64,000 nucleotides of DNA from Flavobacteriales bacterium (GCA_016699575.1 CP064979.1:248001-312000), one strand, 5' to 3'. Numbered from the stretch's first letter, positions 1-8,397 are shown. Translations and numbers: made by a program. The notes: generated from the letters alone by a model not told the origin.

Positions 1-957
1 CACCGTGCGTCCGCTGAGGTCCAACACCTCCAACGAGCGATCTTCGCCTGCAACAAAGAGCACCTGGACGTGGTGGTCTGCGGGGTTGGGGAACAGATGG
101 AACGCACCGATCGCTTCCGGGCCATTGAGACCGAGCGAAGTGGAGTCGTACCAGAAACGCACCGTGGTCGCAATGCCGGCTACCGTGTTCACCTGCAGCA
201 CGGGCACATCCATTCCTGCGGCCAACCACTTGTACTCGATGGTCTCGGGCTCGGGCAATGAGAAGCCGAACATGAACTGATCCACGTAAATGCTGTCTGT
301 ACGGTTGAGCACGCTTTTCACCCGCAGCACCTGGAACGTATCCGTGGGCAGATAGAGCGTTCCCCAGCCATCAACCGTGTTGTCCCGTACCTGCTCCTGT
401 CGGAAGAAGAGCACACCCGGAACCTCCACTTCCCAGGTACTGGGACTGGTACTGGCATCGCTATAGTTCAGTGGCAACTCATACACATGGTCCACCGGAA
501 GACGTTGCACACTGGCGGGAACCCCGTTGATGTTCGCACCGAAGCCGACGTTATCGAAGCCGTTCGCGTCGCGCTTGAAGTAGTCGTACACATCCGTGAG
601 CTGCAGTACCTGGAAATCGAAGTCCTGCCCGCGCACGGCGTAGTCCGCATCGTGGTCGGGATAGATGAACGGGTTGTTGAAGAAGAACTGGTAGAGGATC
701 GGTGTGCTGCTGACGGACACACAGGTGTCGGCTGTTTCCAACTGTGGCTGAAGCACGCTGAAGTCCCATACATGGTTCGGACCAGTATCCGCATCGTCGA
801 ACTGCGTCACGGTCGTGTTCCAACGCGCGGGGATGTCACCGGCACTGGGCATGTCGGCCTGGGTGATGGTGATCTGCGCTTGGGTGAAGCCAAAAAAGGT
901 GAAGCCCACCAGCCCGGCCATGGCGCGGGTACGAGCCTTGTGGTGCAATACGTTCAT
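1..957 (-). CDS. Secreted protein with T9SS type A sorting domain (3' end outside window)
   Basis: Reading the minus strand from ATG at 957 gives an open frame of 319 codons to the window edge with no stop, so the C-terminus is missing. A hydrophobic leader (AGLVGFTFFGFTQAQ) is followed by a WDFS-containing extracellular domain resembling the one encoded at 53475-54479. The visible end reads FHLFPNPADHHVQV and then LDLSGRTV, the usual opening of a T9SS type A sorting domain that directs export by the Por machinery. The function of the mature domain is unknown. A weak promoter-like box (GACATTCG) lies about 20 bp upstream. The gene is divergent from the one at 1046. Confidence 0.85.
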   Translation of the reverse strand, partial: MNVLHHKARTRAMAGLVGFTFFGFTQAQITITQADMPSAGDIPARWNTTVTQFDDADTGPNHVWDFSVLQPQLETADTCVSVSSTPILYQFFFNNPFIYPDHDADYAVRGQDFDFQVLQLTDVYDYFKRDANGFDNVGFGANINGVPASVQRLPVDHVYELPLNYSDASTSPSTWEVEVPGVLFFRQEQVRDNTVDGWGTLYLPTDTFQVLRVKSVLNRTDSIYVDQFMFGFSLPEPETIEYKWLAAGMDVPVLQVNTVAGIATTVRFWYDSTSLGLNGPEAIGAFHLFPNPADHHVQVLFVAGEDRSLEVLDLSGRTV

Positions 958-1032
958 GCGGTCCGTTGTTGTTGGCGAATGTCGATGATCGGCTCCACCT
1001 GACGAAAGGCACCTCCCCTTCCACCACGACGA

Positions 1033-1040
1033 TACCTTTG
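1033..1040 (+). promoter_or_regulatory. TAnnTTTG promoter box
   Basis: TACCTTTG matches the Bacteroidota -7 element exactly and lies only 5 bp before the GTG start at 1046, implying a leaderless or near-leaderless mRNA. Confidence 0.6.
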
Positions 1041-1045
1041 GGCTT

Positions 1046-1687
1046 GTGAAGAACCCGCTGCGCTCCCTGCTCCTGCCTGCCATGGTGCTCATGGCCCTCA
1101 GTACCAGTGCCCAAACTGAACGAAAGCTGGTCCAGTTCAGCGGTATCGTGGTTTCCGGGGACAGCTTGGAAGGTGTGCCGTTCACGTATGTCGGGATCCG
1201 CAAAAGCTTCCGGGGCACCATGAGCGACGTCTTCGGTTACTTCAGCTTTGTTGCACAGGAGGGCGACACGGTCGAGTTCAAGGCCGTTGGTTTCAAGGTG
1301 GGACAGTATGTCGTGCCGGTGGGGCTGGAGGAGAGCAAGTACTCCATCATCCACCAGTTGGAAAGCAATGTGATCGACCTGCCTGAAGCCAAAGTTTACC
1401 CCTGGCCCAGCCGCGAAGAGTTCGACCAGGCGTTCCTGGCCTTGGACCTACCGGAGGACGACTACCAACGAAGCCTGAAAAACCTGAGCCCGGCCGAGAT
1501 GCTCCAGCGCATGGAGAACCTGCCGCCTGACGCCTACGAGAGCTTCAGCTATGCGATGGCACAGGACCGAACCAAGCTGTACAACAGTGGCGGCGTGCCG
1601 AGCATCAACCTCTTCAACCCTGTCGCTTGGGCCCAGTTCATCCAAGCGTGGAAGAGCGGGAAGTTCAAGAACAAGGACAAGAAGTAG
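1046..1687 (+). CDS. Exported carboxypeptidase-regulatory-like domain protein
   Basis: 213 aa. The start is GTG; the promoter box ends just upstream and the translation opens with a clean signal peptide (LLLPAMVLMALSTSAQ), so this start is preferred. After cleavage, residues about 27-105 look like a carboxypeptidase-D regulatory-like beta-sandwich (FSGIVVSGDSLEGVPFTYV, then SDVFGYFSF), common in Bacteroidota envelope proteins. The C-terminal half is helical and charged, ends in KNKDKK, and has no recognised motif. It lies upstream of a receiver-like gene and a TonB receptor; a functional link is not shown. Confidence 0.75.
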   Translation: MKNPLRSLLLPAMVLMALSTSAQTERKLVQFSGIVVSGDSLEGVPFTYVGIRKSFRGTMSDVFGYFSFVAQEGDTVEFKAVGFKVGQYVVPVGLEESKYSIIHQLESNVIDLPEAKVYPWPSREEFDQAFLALDLPEDDYQRSLKNLSPAEMLQRMENLPPDAYESFSYAMAQDRTKLYNSGGVPSINLFNPVAWAQFIQAWKSGKFKNKDKK

Positions 1688-1711
1688 GTGACCGGTGTGG
1701 GGCATGGTGGG

Positions 1712-1759
1712 CATGTGTCCATGTGTCCATGTGTCCATGTGTCCATGTGACCATGTGCC
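1712..1759. repeat. 8-bp tandem repeat, six CATGTGTC-type units
   Basis: Four perfect CATGTGTC units followed by CATGTGAC and CATGTGCC, immediately after the stop codon at 1687. A degenerate array with the same 8 bp period lies at 5246-5285, again just after a stop codon. Confidence 0.9.
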
Positions 1760-1837
1760 GGGCGGTTCACAACCCTGTTGATGGCGCCGGTCGAAGCTCA
1801 TGTTGCAGGAACCGATCGCGTGACTTTCTTTGGCCGT

Positions 1838-2128
1838 ATGAGCAGCCACCGCATCCTCGTTTACGGTCCCAATGAGCAGCAAATGGACACGCTGCTCGGC
1901 GAACTCCGGAGCCACGGTTTCATCGCCATGGGCGTGAACGATGGCATTGAGGTGTTGGACCAATTGAACCGCACCACGTGGGACATGCTGGTCATTGAGG
2001 GCGAAGTGGACGAAAAGCCCCGCACCATCCTGAAGCACCACTTGGAACGCAGCCGGACGAAAGTGCTGGAACACCAGGGCTCGCCAACCGATCTGGTGGC
2101 CCACATCGGGCAGGCCATCGTCGGTTAA
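1838..2128 (+). CDS. Small receiver-like protein without a clear phospho-acceptor
   Basis: 96 aa from ATG 1838. TTTCTTTG followed by GCCGT directly precedes this ATG, which favours it over an in-frame ATG at 1778. The sequence looks like a short, degenerate response-regulator receiver: a hydrophobic strand (RILVYG), helix 1 (QQMDTLLGELRSHGF), then DMLVIEGEVDE where an active receiver would have its aspartate. No output domain and no adjacent histidine kinase are present. It may be a signalling adaptor or a vestigial receiver; the resemblance is structural pattern only. Confidence 0.6.
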   Translation: MSSHRILVYGPNEQQMDTLLGELRSHGFIAMGVNDGIEVLDQLNRTTWDMLVIEGEVDEKPRTILKHHLERSRTKVLEHQGSPTDLVAHIGQAIVG

Positions 2129-2174
2129 GGCCGGGCAGTTGGGCGGCCGCACAATGGGCGGCAAAAGGGCCCGT

Positions 2175-2181
2175 TACTTTA
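2175..2181 (+). promoter_or_regulatory. TACTTTA promoter-like box
   Basis: TACTTTA followed by GCCGCTC and then ATG at 2189. This is the same layout (TTTGCCGC then start) as at rlmD and the glycosyltransferase gene. Confidence 0.45.
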
Positions 2182-2188
2182 GCCGCTC

Positions 2189-4699
2189 ATGAATTCGAGG
2201 CCCTGGTCCTTTCTCCTTCTTCTCGTTTTCGGTGCCGCCCAGGCACAACAGACAGCCACCGTTTCAGGTACCGTGCGTACCTCCGACCGCGAACTCGCGG
2301 AGTACGTCAACGTGGCCGTAGTGGGCACCAACACCGCGACGTCCACCGACGGTTTCGGCAAGTACTCCTTGGTGGTTCCGGCCGGAGAGACCATCCGCCT
2401 CCGGTTCAGTCAGGTGAGCTCCGATTCCGTGGTGGTATTGAACCTGAACCCGGGTGAACGACGTACGCTGAACATGGTGCTTGGCGGTCGGGACCTTGGT
2501 GAGTTCACCAAGCGCGGCAACGAGCGCGGCGGCGGCATCGAACGCATGAACCCGCGCGTGATCCCCTTCAACCCCAGCATCACCGGTGGCATCGAAAGCA
2601 TGTTGGGCAGCATGGGCGCAATCACCCGCAATGAGCTTAGCAGCGGTTACAGCGTGCGCGGTGGCAACTACGACGAGAACCTCGTTTACGTGAACGACAT
2701 CGAGGTGATGCGGCCCTTTCTGGTGCGCGCAGGCCAGCAAGAGGGCTTGTCGTTCCCCAACCCCGACATGGTGGAACGTATCCAGTTCAGCGCGGGCGGC
2801 TTCGATGCGCGCTACGGAGATAAGCTGAGCAGCGTGCTCGACATCCAGTACAAGCGACCAAAAAAGTTCGCGGCTACAGTGACGGCCAGTACGCTCGGTG
2901 GCGCGATCAGCGTAGAGAATGCCATGTTGAACAAGCGCCTACGGCAGGTGACGGGATTCCGCTACCGGAGCACAGAGCTCGTGCTGCGCGGCCTCGACAC
3001 ACAAGGCGAGTACGACCCAAGGTACACCGACCTGCAGAGCTATTGGACCTTCGACATCAGCGACAAGGTGGAAGCCACCTTCCTCGGGCTCTACAGTCGC
3101 AACAAGTACGTCTTTGAACCGCAGGACCGCGAAACCGAGCTGGGCAACTTCAACGAAGCATTGCGCTTCACCGTGTACTACGACGGCATTGAGCGTACCG
3201 AATACGAGACCTTCAGCGGAACGCTGGGCCTCAACGTGAAACCGCGCCCAGGCACCATCCTGAAGTTCTATGCCGGCGCCACGGACACGCGCGAGACCGA
3301 GCGCTTCGACATCCTGGGCCAATACCTGCTGAGCGAGTTGGAGCGCGATCTGGGCAGCGACCAGTTCGGTGAAGCGGTGCGCAATCTGGGCATCGGCACC
3401 TTCCTGGACCACGCACGCAACGAGCTGAACGCGCGCATGTACACCGTGGCCCACAAGGGTGTGCGCACCGGCGGTCGCAGCATCCTTCAGTGGGGCATCG
3501 ATGCGCGGAGCGAACGCATCAACGACCGCCTGAGCGAGTGGAGCATGGTGGACAGTGCCGATTACAGCATCCCTTACAGCGGCGGCGAGAACCTGGAACT
3601 CCAATACAGCCTTAAGACACGGCTGAACATCGAGAGCATTCGTTCCAGCGCCTACTTGCAGAACAGCTGGGAGTGGCGCTCGGGCGCGGACAGCAGTGGA
3701 ACACTGGGTGCCACGCTGGGCGTGCGTGCCCAGAACTGGAGCTACAACGGCCAAACCGTGGTGAGCCCGCGCGGCCGCATCAAATGGCAGCCGGGCTGGA
3801 AACGCGTTACCGCCAAGGGCGACACCGTCTCGAACCGCAACACGTTCTGGTTCGCCACCGGCTACTACTACCAGCCACCGTTCTACCGCGAACTGCGCGG
3901 CATCGATGGCCAACTGAACCCCGACCTGAAAGCACAGGAGAGCATTCACTTCGTGCTCGGCTGGGACCGCAACTTCACGTTCTGGGACCGCCCCTTCAAG
4001 TTCAGCGCCGAGGCCTATTACAAAGTCCTCAACAACCTCATCCCGTACGAGGTGGACAACGTGCGCATCCGGTACTACGCCACCAACAATAGCAAGGGCC
4101 ATGCGACCGGCCTGGACCTGAAACTGAACGGCGAGTTCATCGAGGGCATCGAAAGCTGGGTGTCGTTGGGTTTGCTGAACGTGGAAGAGGACATCACCGA
4201 CGACTTCTACTACGACCGTTACAACGCCGATGGCGATCTGATCGTACCGGGCTACACCTTCGACCAAGTAGCCGTGGACAGCGTGCGGCGCGAACCGGGC
4301 TCCATCCCCCGCCCCACCGACCAGATCTTCAATTTTTCGTTGTTTTTCCAGGATGAAATGCCCCGCTGGCCCACTTGGAAGGTTCACGTGAACATGGTGC
4401 TCGGCAGCGGCCTACCGTTCGGTCCACCAACGTTCGAGCGCTACAAGGACACGCTCCGCACCAGCTTCTACCGGCGTGTGGACATCGGCTTCAGCAAGCA
4501 GTTCGTTGGTGGTGAAGGCCAGCGCGAAAAGTGGATGGGCACCCACGACCTGTGGCTGTCTTTGGAGGTCTTCAACCTGCTGAACGTGAACAACGTGGTG
4601 GACCACACCTGGGTGCAGGACGTGCGCGGCAGGTACTACGCCATCCCCGACTTCCTCAGCCCGCGCCGCTTCAACCTGAAGCTGGTGGCGTGGTTTTGA
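2189..4699 (+). CDS. TonB-dependent outer-membrane receptor
   Basis: 836 aa. The signal peptide is residues 1-19 (SFLLLLVFGAAQAQ). Residues about 20-95 form a carboxypeptidase-like N-terminal extension (SGTVRTSDRELAEYVNVAV). A plug domain follows (GYSVRGGNYDENLVYVNDIEV), then a long beta-barrel rich in alternating aromatic strands that ends in KLVAWF, a typical outer-membrane C-terminal aromatic signature. It should take up a large substrate across the outer membrane using TonB/ExbBD energy. The substrate cannot be told: no SusD-like partner or degradative enzyme is next to it, so it is not an obvious SusC/D glycan locus. Confidence 0.93.
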   Translation: MNSRPWSFLLLLVFGAAQAQQTATVSGTVRTSDRELAEYVNVAVVGTNTATSTDGFGKYSLVVPAGETIRLRFSQVSSDSVVVLNLNPGERRTLNMVLGGRDLGEFTKRGNERGGGIERMNPRVIPFNPSITGGIESMLGSMGAITRNELSSGYSVRGGNYDENLVYVNDIEVMRPFLVRAGQQEGLSFPNPDMVERIQFSAGGFDARYGDKLSSVLDIQYKRPKKFAATVTASTLGGAISVENAMLNKRLRQVTGFRYRSTELVLRGLDTQGEYDPRYTDLQSYWTFDISDKVEATFLGLYSRNKYVFEPQDRETELGNFNEALRFTVYYDGIERTEYETFSGTLGLNVKPRPGTILKFYAGATDTRETERFDILGQYLLSELERDLGSDQFGEAVRNLGIGTFLDHARNELNARMYTVAHKGVRTGGRSILQWGIDARSERINDRLSEWSMVDSADYSIPYSGGENLELQYSLKTRLNIESIRSSAYLQNSWEWRSGADSSGTLGATLGVRAQNWSYNGQTVVSPRGRIKWQPGWKRVTAKGDTVSNRNTFWFATGYYYQPPFYRELRGIDGQLNPDLKAQESIHFVLGWDRNFTFWDRPFKFSAEAYYKVLNNLIPYEVDNVRIRYYATNNSKGHATGLDLKLNGEFIEGIESWVSLGLLNVEEDITDDFYYDRYNADGDLIVPGYTFDQVAVDSVRREPGSIPRPTDQIFNFSLFFQDEMPRWPTWKVHVNMVLGSGLPFGPPTFERYKDTLRTSFYRRVDIGFSKQFVGGEGQREKWMGTHDLWLSLEVFNLLNVNNVVDHTWVQDVRGRYYAIPDFLSPRRFNLKLVAWF

Positions 4700-4727
4700 C
4701 CGGGGCCAGAGGCCAAGGGCCAAAGCC

Positions 4728-4793
4728 CAAGTGGCAAGTGTCAAGGTTGAAGGACTGGGGCTGCTCTACTTGGGTATTGGCACTTGCCACTTG
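4728..4793. repeat. Intergenic inverted repeat (13 bp arms)
   Basis: CAAGTGGCAAGTG (4728-4740) and its reverse complement CACTTGCCACTTG (4781-4793) flank about 40 bp. Further partial echoes (CAAGGTT, CACTTGAA) continue to about 4810. It lies after the TonB receptor stop and could terminate transcription or be a short dispersed repeat. Confidence 0.75.
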
Positions 4794-4833
4794 AACCTTG
4801 TCACTTGAAACTCCTCCCGATCCGGCCTTCCTC

Positions 4834-4841
4834 TATTTTCG
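4834..4841 (+). promoter_or_regulatory. TATTTTCG promoter-like box
   Basis: TATTTTCG fits TAnnTTTG with one change (C for T at position 7). It lies 18 bp upstream of the lipoprotein start at 4860. Confidence 0.4.
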
Positions 4842-4859
4842 GGCGCCCTGACCTCCCCC

Positions 4860-5240
4860 ATGCGCCCGCTCCTGCTCCTGCCCCTTCTGTTGCTCTTTAG
4901 CTCATGCGGCACGAAGAAGTTCGTCGCCAGCAGCCACCCCAATGGCAAACCCGAAGTAGTGATCTACATGAAAGGCGATGGCGAGGAGGCGGAGAAAGTG
5001 ATGGAGAAGGTGTACTACCCGAGCGGCCGGTTGGAGTACATCGGCCGCTTCGCGAACGGCGTGGAGCACGGTGAATGGACCTACTACTACGAAGACGGAA
5101 CGAAGAAGTACACCGAGAACTGGGAGAACGGCCTGGAGCACGGCATCCACTACGACTACAGCCCCGATGGACAGGTTTACCGCGAGCTGCACTACGAGAA
5201 AGGCAAGCTCATCAAGGAGGTGAACAAGAGCAAGCAGTAG
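4860..5240 (+). CDS. MORN-repeat-variant lipoprotein
   Basis: 126 aa. The signal peptide ends in a lipobox (LLLFSSC), so Cys17 should be lipidated and the protein held at a membrane. The mature part consists of MORN_2/YwqK-like units of about 22 residues: YYPSGRLEYIGRFANGVEHG, YYEDGTKKYTENWENGLEHG, and DYSPDGQVYRELHYEKG. Such repeats are often annotated as YwqK-family antitoxins, but no toxin partner lies next to it and nothing else supports that role. It is a single-gene unit between two short-repeat regions. Confidence 0.85.
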   Translation: MRPLLLLPLLLLFSSCGTKKFVASSHPNGKPEVVIYMKGDGEEAEKVMEKVYYPSGRLEYIGRFANGVEHGEWTYYYEDGTKKYTENWENGLEHGIHYDYSPDGQVYRELHYEKGKLIKEVNKSKQ

Positions 5241-5245
5241 GCCTT

Positions 5246-5285
5246 CATGTGTTCATGGGCCCATGTGGCCATGTGACCATATCAA
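5246..5285. repeat. Degenerate 8-bp tandem repeat (CATGTGxC type)
   Basis: Successive 8 bp units CATGTGTT, CATGGGCC, CATGTGGC, CATGTGAC and CATATCAA follow the lipoprotein stop. Period and core match the array at 1712-1759. Confidence 0.75.
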
Positions 5286-6560
5286 TTACGCGAACTGCCT
5301 TACGCTGAGCCCGATGATGCTCACGCACTCCATCAACTGCTCCTCGGTGATGACAAGCGGCGGCGCGAACCGGATGATATCGCCGTGCGTGGGCTTGGCA
5401 AGAAGTCCATTGTCGCGAAGCAACAGGCAGAGTTCCCATGCGGTCTTCGGTGAGCCATCGGCGGCTTTGCGCGGCTCGATGATCAACGCGTTCAGCAAAC
5501 CACGGCCTCGCACGAGCTTCACGAAGTCGTAGGTGTCCACGAGCTTCTGCATCTCGGCGCGGAACAGACGGCCCAGGCGGTCGGCGTTGGCCACCAGATC
5601 CTCGTCCTTCACAATGGACAAGGCCTCGATGGCGAGGCGTGCGCCCATGGGGTTGCCTCCGTAGGTGCTTCCGTGCGTTCCGGGCGTGAAGACGTCCATG
5701 ATGTGCTCGTCAGCCAGGACAGCGCTCACCGGGTACATGCCACCGCTCAGCGCCTTGGCCAGGATGACCACATCCGGGCGTTTGGCCGGGTCGGTCTCTT
5801 CATCGGGCACGCTGCACAACAAGCGACCAGTACGCGCAATGCCCGTTTGGATCTCGTCGGCGATGAAGAGCACGTTCCGCGACTTGCACAACGCTATGGC
5901 CTTGGGGAAATAATCCTCTGCCGGGGTGTACACGCCCTTCTCGCCTTGGACGGGCTCTACTAAGAACGCGCACACGGTTGGATCAGCCAAAGCGAGCTCC
6001 AGCGCAGCCAGGTCATCATAGTCGATGGTGATGAAGCCCGGTGTGAAAGGCCCGAAGCCCCCATAACTGTCCGGGTCGGTGCTCATGCTCACGATGCTGA
6101 TGGTGCGGCCGTGGAAGTTGCCTTCGCACACGATCACCTTGGCTTGGTCCTTCGGGATGCCCTTCTTCTCATAGCCCCACTTGCGCGCCATCTTCAGCGC
6201 GGTCTCCACTGCTTCGGCGCCGGTGTTCATCGGCAGCATCTTGCCGTAGCCGAACGTATTGCAAAGCACCTTGGCATACTCACCCAGCAAACTGTTGTAG
6301 AAAGCCCGGCTGGTAAGCGTCATCCGCGCGGCTTGGTCCTGCATGGCCTTCACCAAACGAGGGTGGCAGTGGCCTTGGTTCACAGCGCTGTACGCACTGA
6401 GGAAGTCGAAGTACCGCTTGCCTTCCACGTCCCACACGTGTACACCCTTGCCGCTGTCGAGCACCACGGGCAGCGGGTGGTAGTTGTGCGCACCGAATTG
6501 GTCTTCCAGGGCAATGGCCCGTTGCGTCTTGGTGCGTTGGTCAGTGCGTGTCTCTTGCAT
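5286..6560 (-). CDS. rocD: Ornithine--oxo-acid transaminase
   Basis: 424 aa, normal length for the class III PLP-dependent ornithine delta-aminotransferase. It converts ornithine and 2-oxoglutarate to glutamate semialdehyde and glutamate in the cytoplasm. Visible hallmarks: NYHPLPVVL near the N-terminus, FLSAYSAVNQGHCHP, TGAEAVETALKMARKWGY, GNFHGRT, the PLP aspartate in FIADEIQTGIARTG, the Schiff-base lysine in ILAKALSGGMYP, and HGSTYGGNP. A TATCTTCG box lies 21 bp upstream. It stands alone and is divergent from rlmD. Confidence 0.95.
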   Translation of the reverse strand: MQETRTDQRTKTQRAIALEDQFGAHNYHPLPVVLDSGKGVHVWDVEGKRYFDFLSAYSAVNQGHCHPRLVKAMQDQAARMTLTSRAFYNSLLGEYAKVLCNTFGYGKMLPMNTGAEAVETALKMARKWGYEKKGIPKDQAKVIVCEGNFHGRTISIVSMSTDPDSYGGFGPFTPGFITIDYDDLAALELALADPTVCAFLVEPVQGEKGVYTPAEDYFPKAIALCKSRNVLFIADEIQTGIARTGRLLCSVPDEETDPAKRPDVVILAKALSGGMYPVSAVLADEHIMDVFTPGTHGSTYGGNPMGARLAIEALSIVKDEDLVANADRLGRLFRAEMQKLVDTYDFVKLVRGRGLLNALIIEPRKAADGSPKTAWELCLLLRDNGLLAKPTHGDIIRFAPPLVITEEQLMECVSIIGLSVRQFA

Positions 6561-6580
6561 GGTGCTTTCAGAAAGGCCGC

Positions 6581-6588
6581 CGAAGATA
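6581..6588 (-). promoter_or_regulatory. TATCTTCG promoter box for rocD
   Basis: On the minus strand TATCTTCG precedes GCGGCC and the rocD start at 6560. It matches TAnnTTTG with one change. Confidence 0.5.
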
Positions 6589-6686
6589 CCCGGGTGCCGA
6601 TGAGGCGTCGCAGACGCCCACCTCGAACGAGCGCGTTACAAACGCGCTCTGGCACACAAGCCCGGCCCTTTCGCTGGTTTCTGCGC

Positions 6687-6693
6687 TTCTTTG
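6687..6693 (+). promoter_or_regulatory. TTCTTTG promoter-like box directly before rlmD
   Basis: TTCTTTG then CCGC then ATG (6698). The spacing leaves no room for a conventional ribosome-binding site. Confidence 0.45.
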
Positions 6694-6697
6694 CCGC

Positions 6698-8131
6698 ATG
6701 GCCCGCAACAAAAAGCCGCTGCCCGTTTGGGAAGCCGTGCCCATCACCGGCTATGGCGCGCATGGCAAGGCCATCGCCAAGCACGAAGGATTGGTGGTGA
6801 TCGTGGATGGTGCTGTGCCCGGCGATGTGGCCGACCTGCGCATCACCAAGAAGAAGAGCAAGTGGGCGGAAGGAACAGCCGTGCGCATCGTTGAAGCCTC
6901 CGCCGACCGGGTGCAGCCGTTCTGCAAGCATTTCGGAACATGCGGCGGCTGCAAGTGGCAACACCTCGACTACGCCAAGCAACTGCATTACAAGCAGCAA
7001 CAGGTGGTGGACAACTTGGTGCGGATCGGCGGTCTGGAATTGCCGCCCGTCTCCCCCATTCTGGGATCAGAGCGCACCATCCACTACCGCAACAAACTCG
7101 AATACACGGCCAGCGCCTTCCGTTGGTTCACCACCGAGGAACTGCGCAGCATGGGCGACATCACCGATCGTAACGCGTTGGGCTTCCATGTACCGGGCGG
7201 CTTCGACAAAGTGCTGCAGATCGATGAGTGCCACCTGCAACCAGCGCCCAGCGATGCCATCCGCAACTTCATCCGGCAGCGCGCGGCGGAACTAGGACCG
7301 CCGTTCTACGACATCCGCAACCACACAGGCTGGCTGCGCACGGTGATGGTGCGCACCACTACCGATGGCCAGTGCATGGTACTGGTTGCGTTCGGTGAAG
7401 AACACGAAGATTCGCGTGAGCAACTTCTCGGAGATCTGCGGTCCGCGTTCCCGGGCATCACCTCCTTGCTCTGGACCATCAACCCGAAGAAGAACGACAC
7501 TATCTGGGACCTGGACATCCGGACCTACGCCGGCACAGAGCATCTAATGCAGGAGCTCGTGGATGAAGGACATCCCAACTTGAAGTTCCGCATCGGGGCC
7601 AAGAGCTTCTTCCAAACGAATCCGGAACAAACACAGCGGCTGTATGAGGTGGTGCGGGCCTATGCTGGTCTAACTGGCAGCGAGCACGTTTACGACCTCT
7701 ACTGCGGCGCCGGGAGCATTTCGCTCTTCATGGCCCGGCACTGTGCACACGTTACTGGGGCCGAGATCGTCCCCGAAGCCATTGCCGATGCGCATTCGAA
7801 CGCCGCCTTGAACGGGATCACCAACGTGGCCTTCGAAGCCGGCGACCTCAAAGACCTGCTGAACGCGGATTTCATCGCACGGCACGGCAAACCCGATGTC
7901 CTCGTGACCGATCCGCCGCGGGCCGGCATGCACGCCGATGTGGTGGCCCGCATCCGCGAGCTGGCCCCCCAGCGCATCGTTTACGTGAGCTGCGACCCCG
8001 CCACGCAAGCACGCGACCTTGCCCTGCTGAAGGACATGTACCGCATCACGCACGTGCAACCAGTGGACATGTTCCCGCACACCTACCATGTGGAGAACGT
8101 GGTGCGGCTGGAGTTGATCGACTGGACATAG
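6698..8131 (+). CDS. rlmD: 23S rRNA (uracil-C5)-methyltransferase, RlmD/TrmA family
   Basis: 477 aa from ATG 6698; an in-frame upstream extension to 6548 overlaps the rocD promoter and looks non-coding. A TRAM-like N-terminal region is followed by the iron-sulfur cysteines (CKHFGTCGGC, plus a later Cys in DECHLQ), the SAM-binding loop DLYCGAGSISLF, VTDPPRAGMH, and the catalytic cysteine in YVSCDPATQARDL. The enzyme methylates uracil in 23S rRNA (U1939/U747 class; the exact site is not decided by sequence). It is followed after 19 bp by the Rof-like gene. Confidence 0.93.
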   Translation: MARNKKPLPVWEAVPITGYGAHGKAIAKHEGLVVIVDGAVPGDVADLRITKKKSKWAEGTAVRIVEASADRVQPFCKHFGTCGGCKWQHLDYAKQLHYKQQQVVDNLVRIGGLELPPVSPILGSERTIHYRNKLEYTASAFRWFTTEELRSMGDITDRNALGFHVPGGFDKVLQIDECHLQPAPSDAIRNFIRQRAAELGPPFYDIRNHTGWLRTVMVRTTTDGQCMVLVAFGEEHEDSREQLLGDLRSAFPGITSLLWTINPKKNDTIWDLDIRTYAGTEHLMQELVDEGHPNLKFRIGAKSFFQTNPEQTQRLYEVVRAYAGLTGSEHVYDLYCGAGSISLFMARHCAHVTGAEIVPEAIADAHSNAALNGITNVAFEAGDLKDLLNADFIARHGKPDVLVTDPPRAGMHADVVARIRELAPQRIVYVSCDPATQARDLALLKDMYRITHVQPVDMFPHTYHVENVVRLELIDWT

Positions 8132-8136
8132 GCTAC

Positions 8137-8144
8137 TACATTCA
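8137..8144 (+). promoter_or_regulatory. TACATTCA promoter-like box for the Rof-like gene
   Basis: TACATTCA lies 6 bp before ATG 8151, giving the Rho-inhibitor gene its own possible near-leaderless promoter. Confidence 0.35.
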
Positions 8145-8150
8145 CCATCG

Positions 8151-8375
8151 ATGGACGACTACAGCCCCATCGATTGCAACTTCTACGACCGTTTGGAAGA
8201 AGCCGCCACGTTGAAGCAACGCGTGCGGCTCTTCCTCGGTGCCGAAGAGCAAGTGGACGGTGTGATCGCCGACCTCTGGCAGCACGACGGCGCCGAGTGG
8301 GTGCGCTTGGCCGATGGCCGCGAGATCCGGCTGGACCATGTGGAAGGGATAACGCTCCTGGTCCAGCACCCATGA
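8151..8375 (+). CDS. rof: Rho-binding antiterminator, Rof/YaeO family
   Basis: 74 aa. The pattern YSPIDCNFYDRLEEAATL, a central strand-rich part, then DGREIRLDHVEGITLL matches the Sm-like Rof fold, whose E. coli member begins with YQPINCDDYDNLE and binds the RNA site of Rho to inhibit termination. That the target here is Rho is inferred from the family; this genome's rho is at 43540-45477. It lies between rlmD and a PyrR-like gene, tightly spaced, and may be co-transcribed with rlmD. Confidence 0.85.
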   Translation: MDDYSPIDCNFYDRLEEAATLKQRVRLFLGAEEQVDGVIADLWQHDGAEWVRLADGREIRLDHVEGITLLVQHP

Positions 8376-8385
8376 TCCCCACTTG

Positions 8386-8392
8386 TACTTTG
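8386..8392 (+). promoter_or_regulatory. TACTTTG promoter-like box
   Basis: TACTTTG, then GCGGC, then ATG 8398. This decides the start in favour of 8398 over the in-frame codon at 8383. Confidence 0.45.
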
Positions 8393-8397
8393 GCGGC

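Noticed and set aside
1712..1759. CRISPR-like array
   Set aside because: Units are 8 bp and contiguous without spacers; no cas genes anywhere in the window.
2939..4387. Minus-strand frame of 482 codons inside the TonB receptor
   Set aside because: Antisense shadow of a well-supported gene; no start signal and no recognised motif.
4860..5240. YwqK-type antitoxin of a toxin-antitoxin pair
   Set aside because: The gene encodes a lipoprotein and has no adjacent toxin; MORN_2 repeats alone do not support an antitoxin role.
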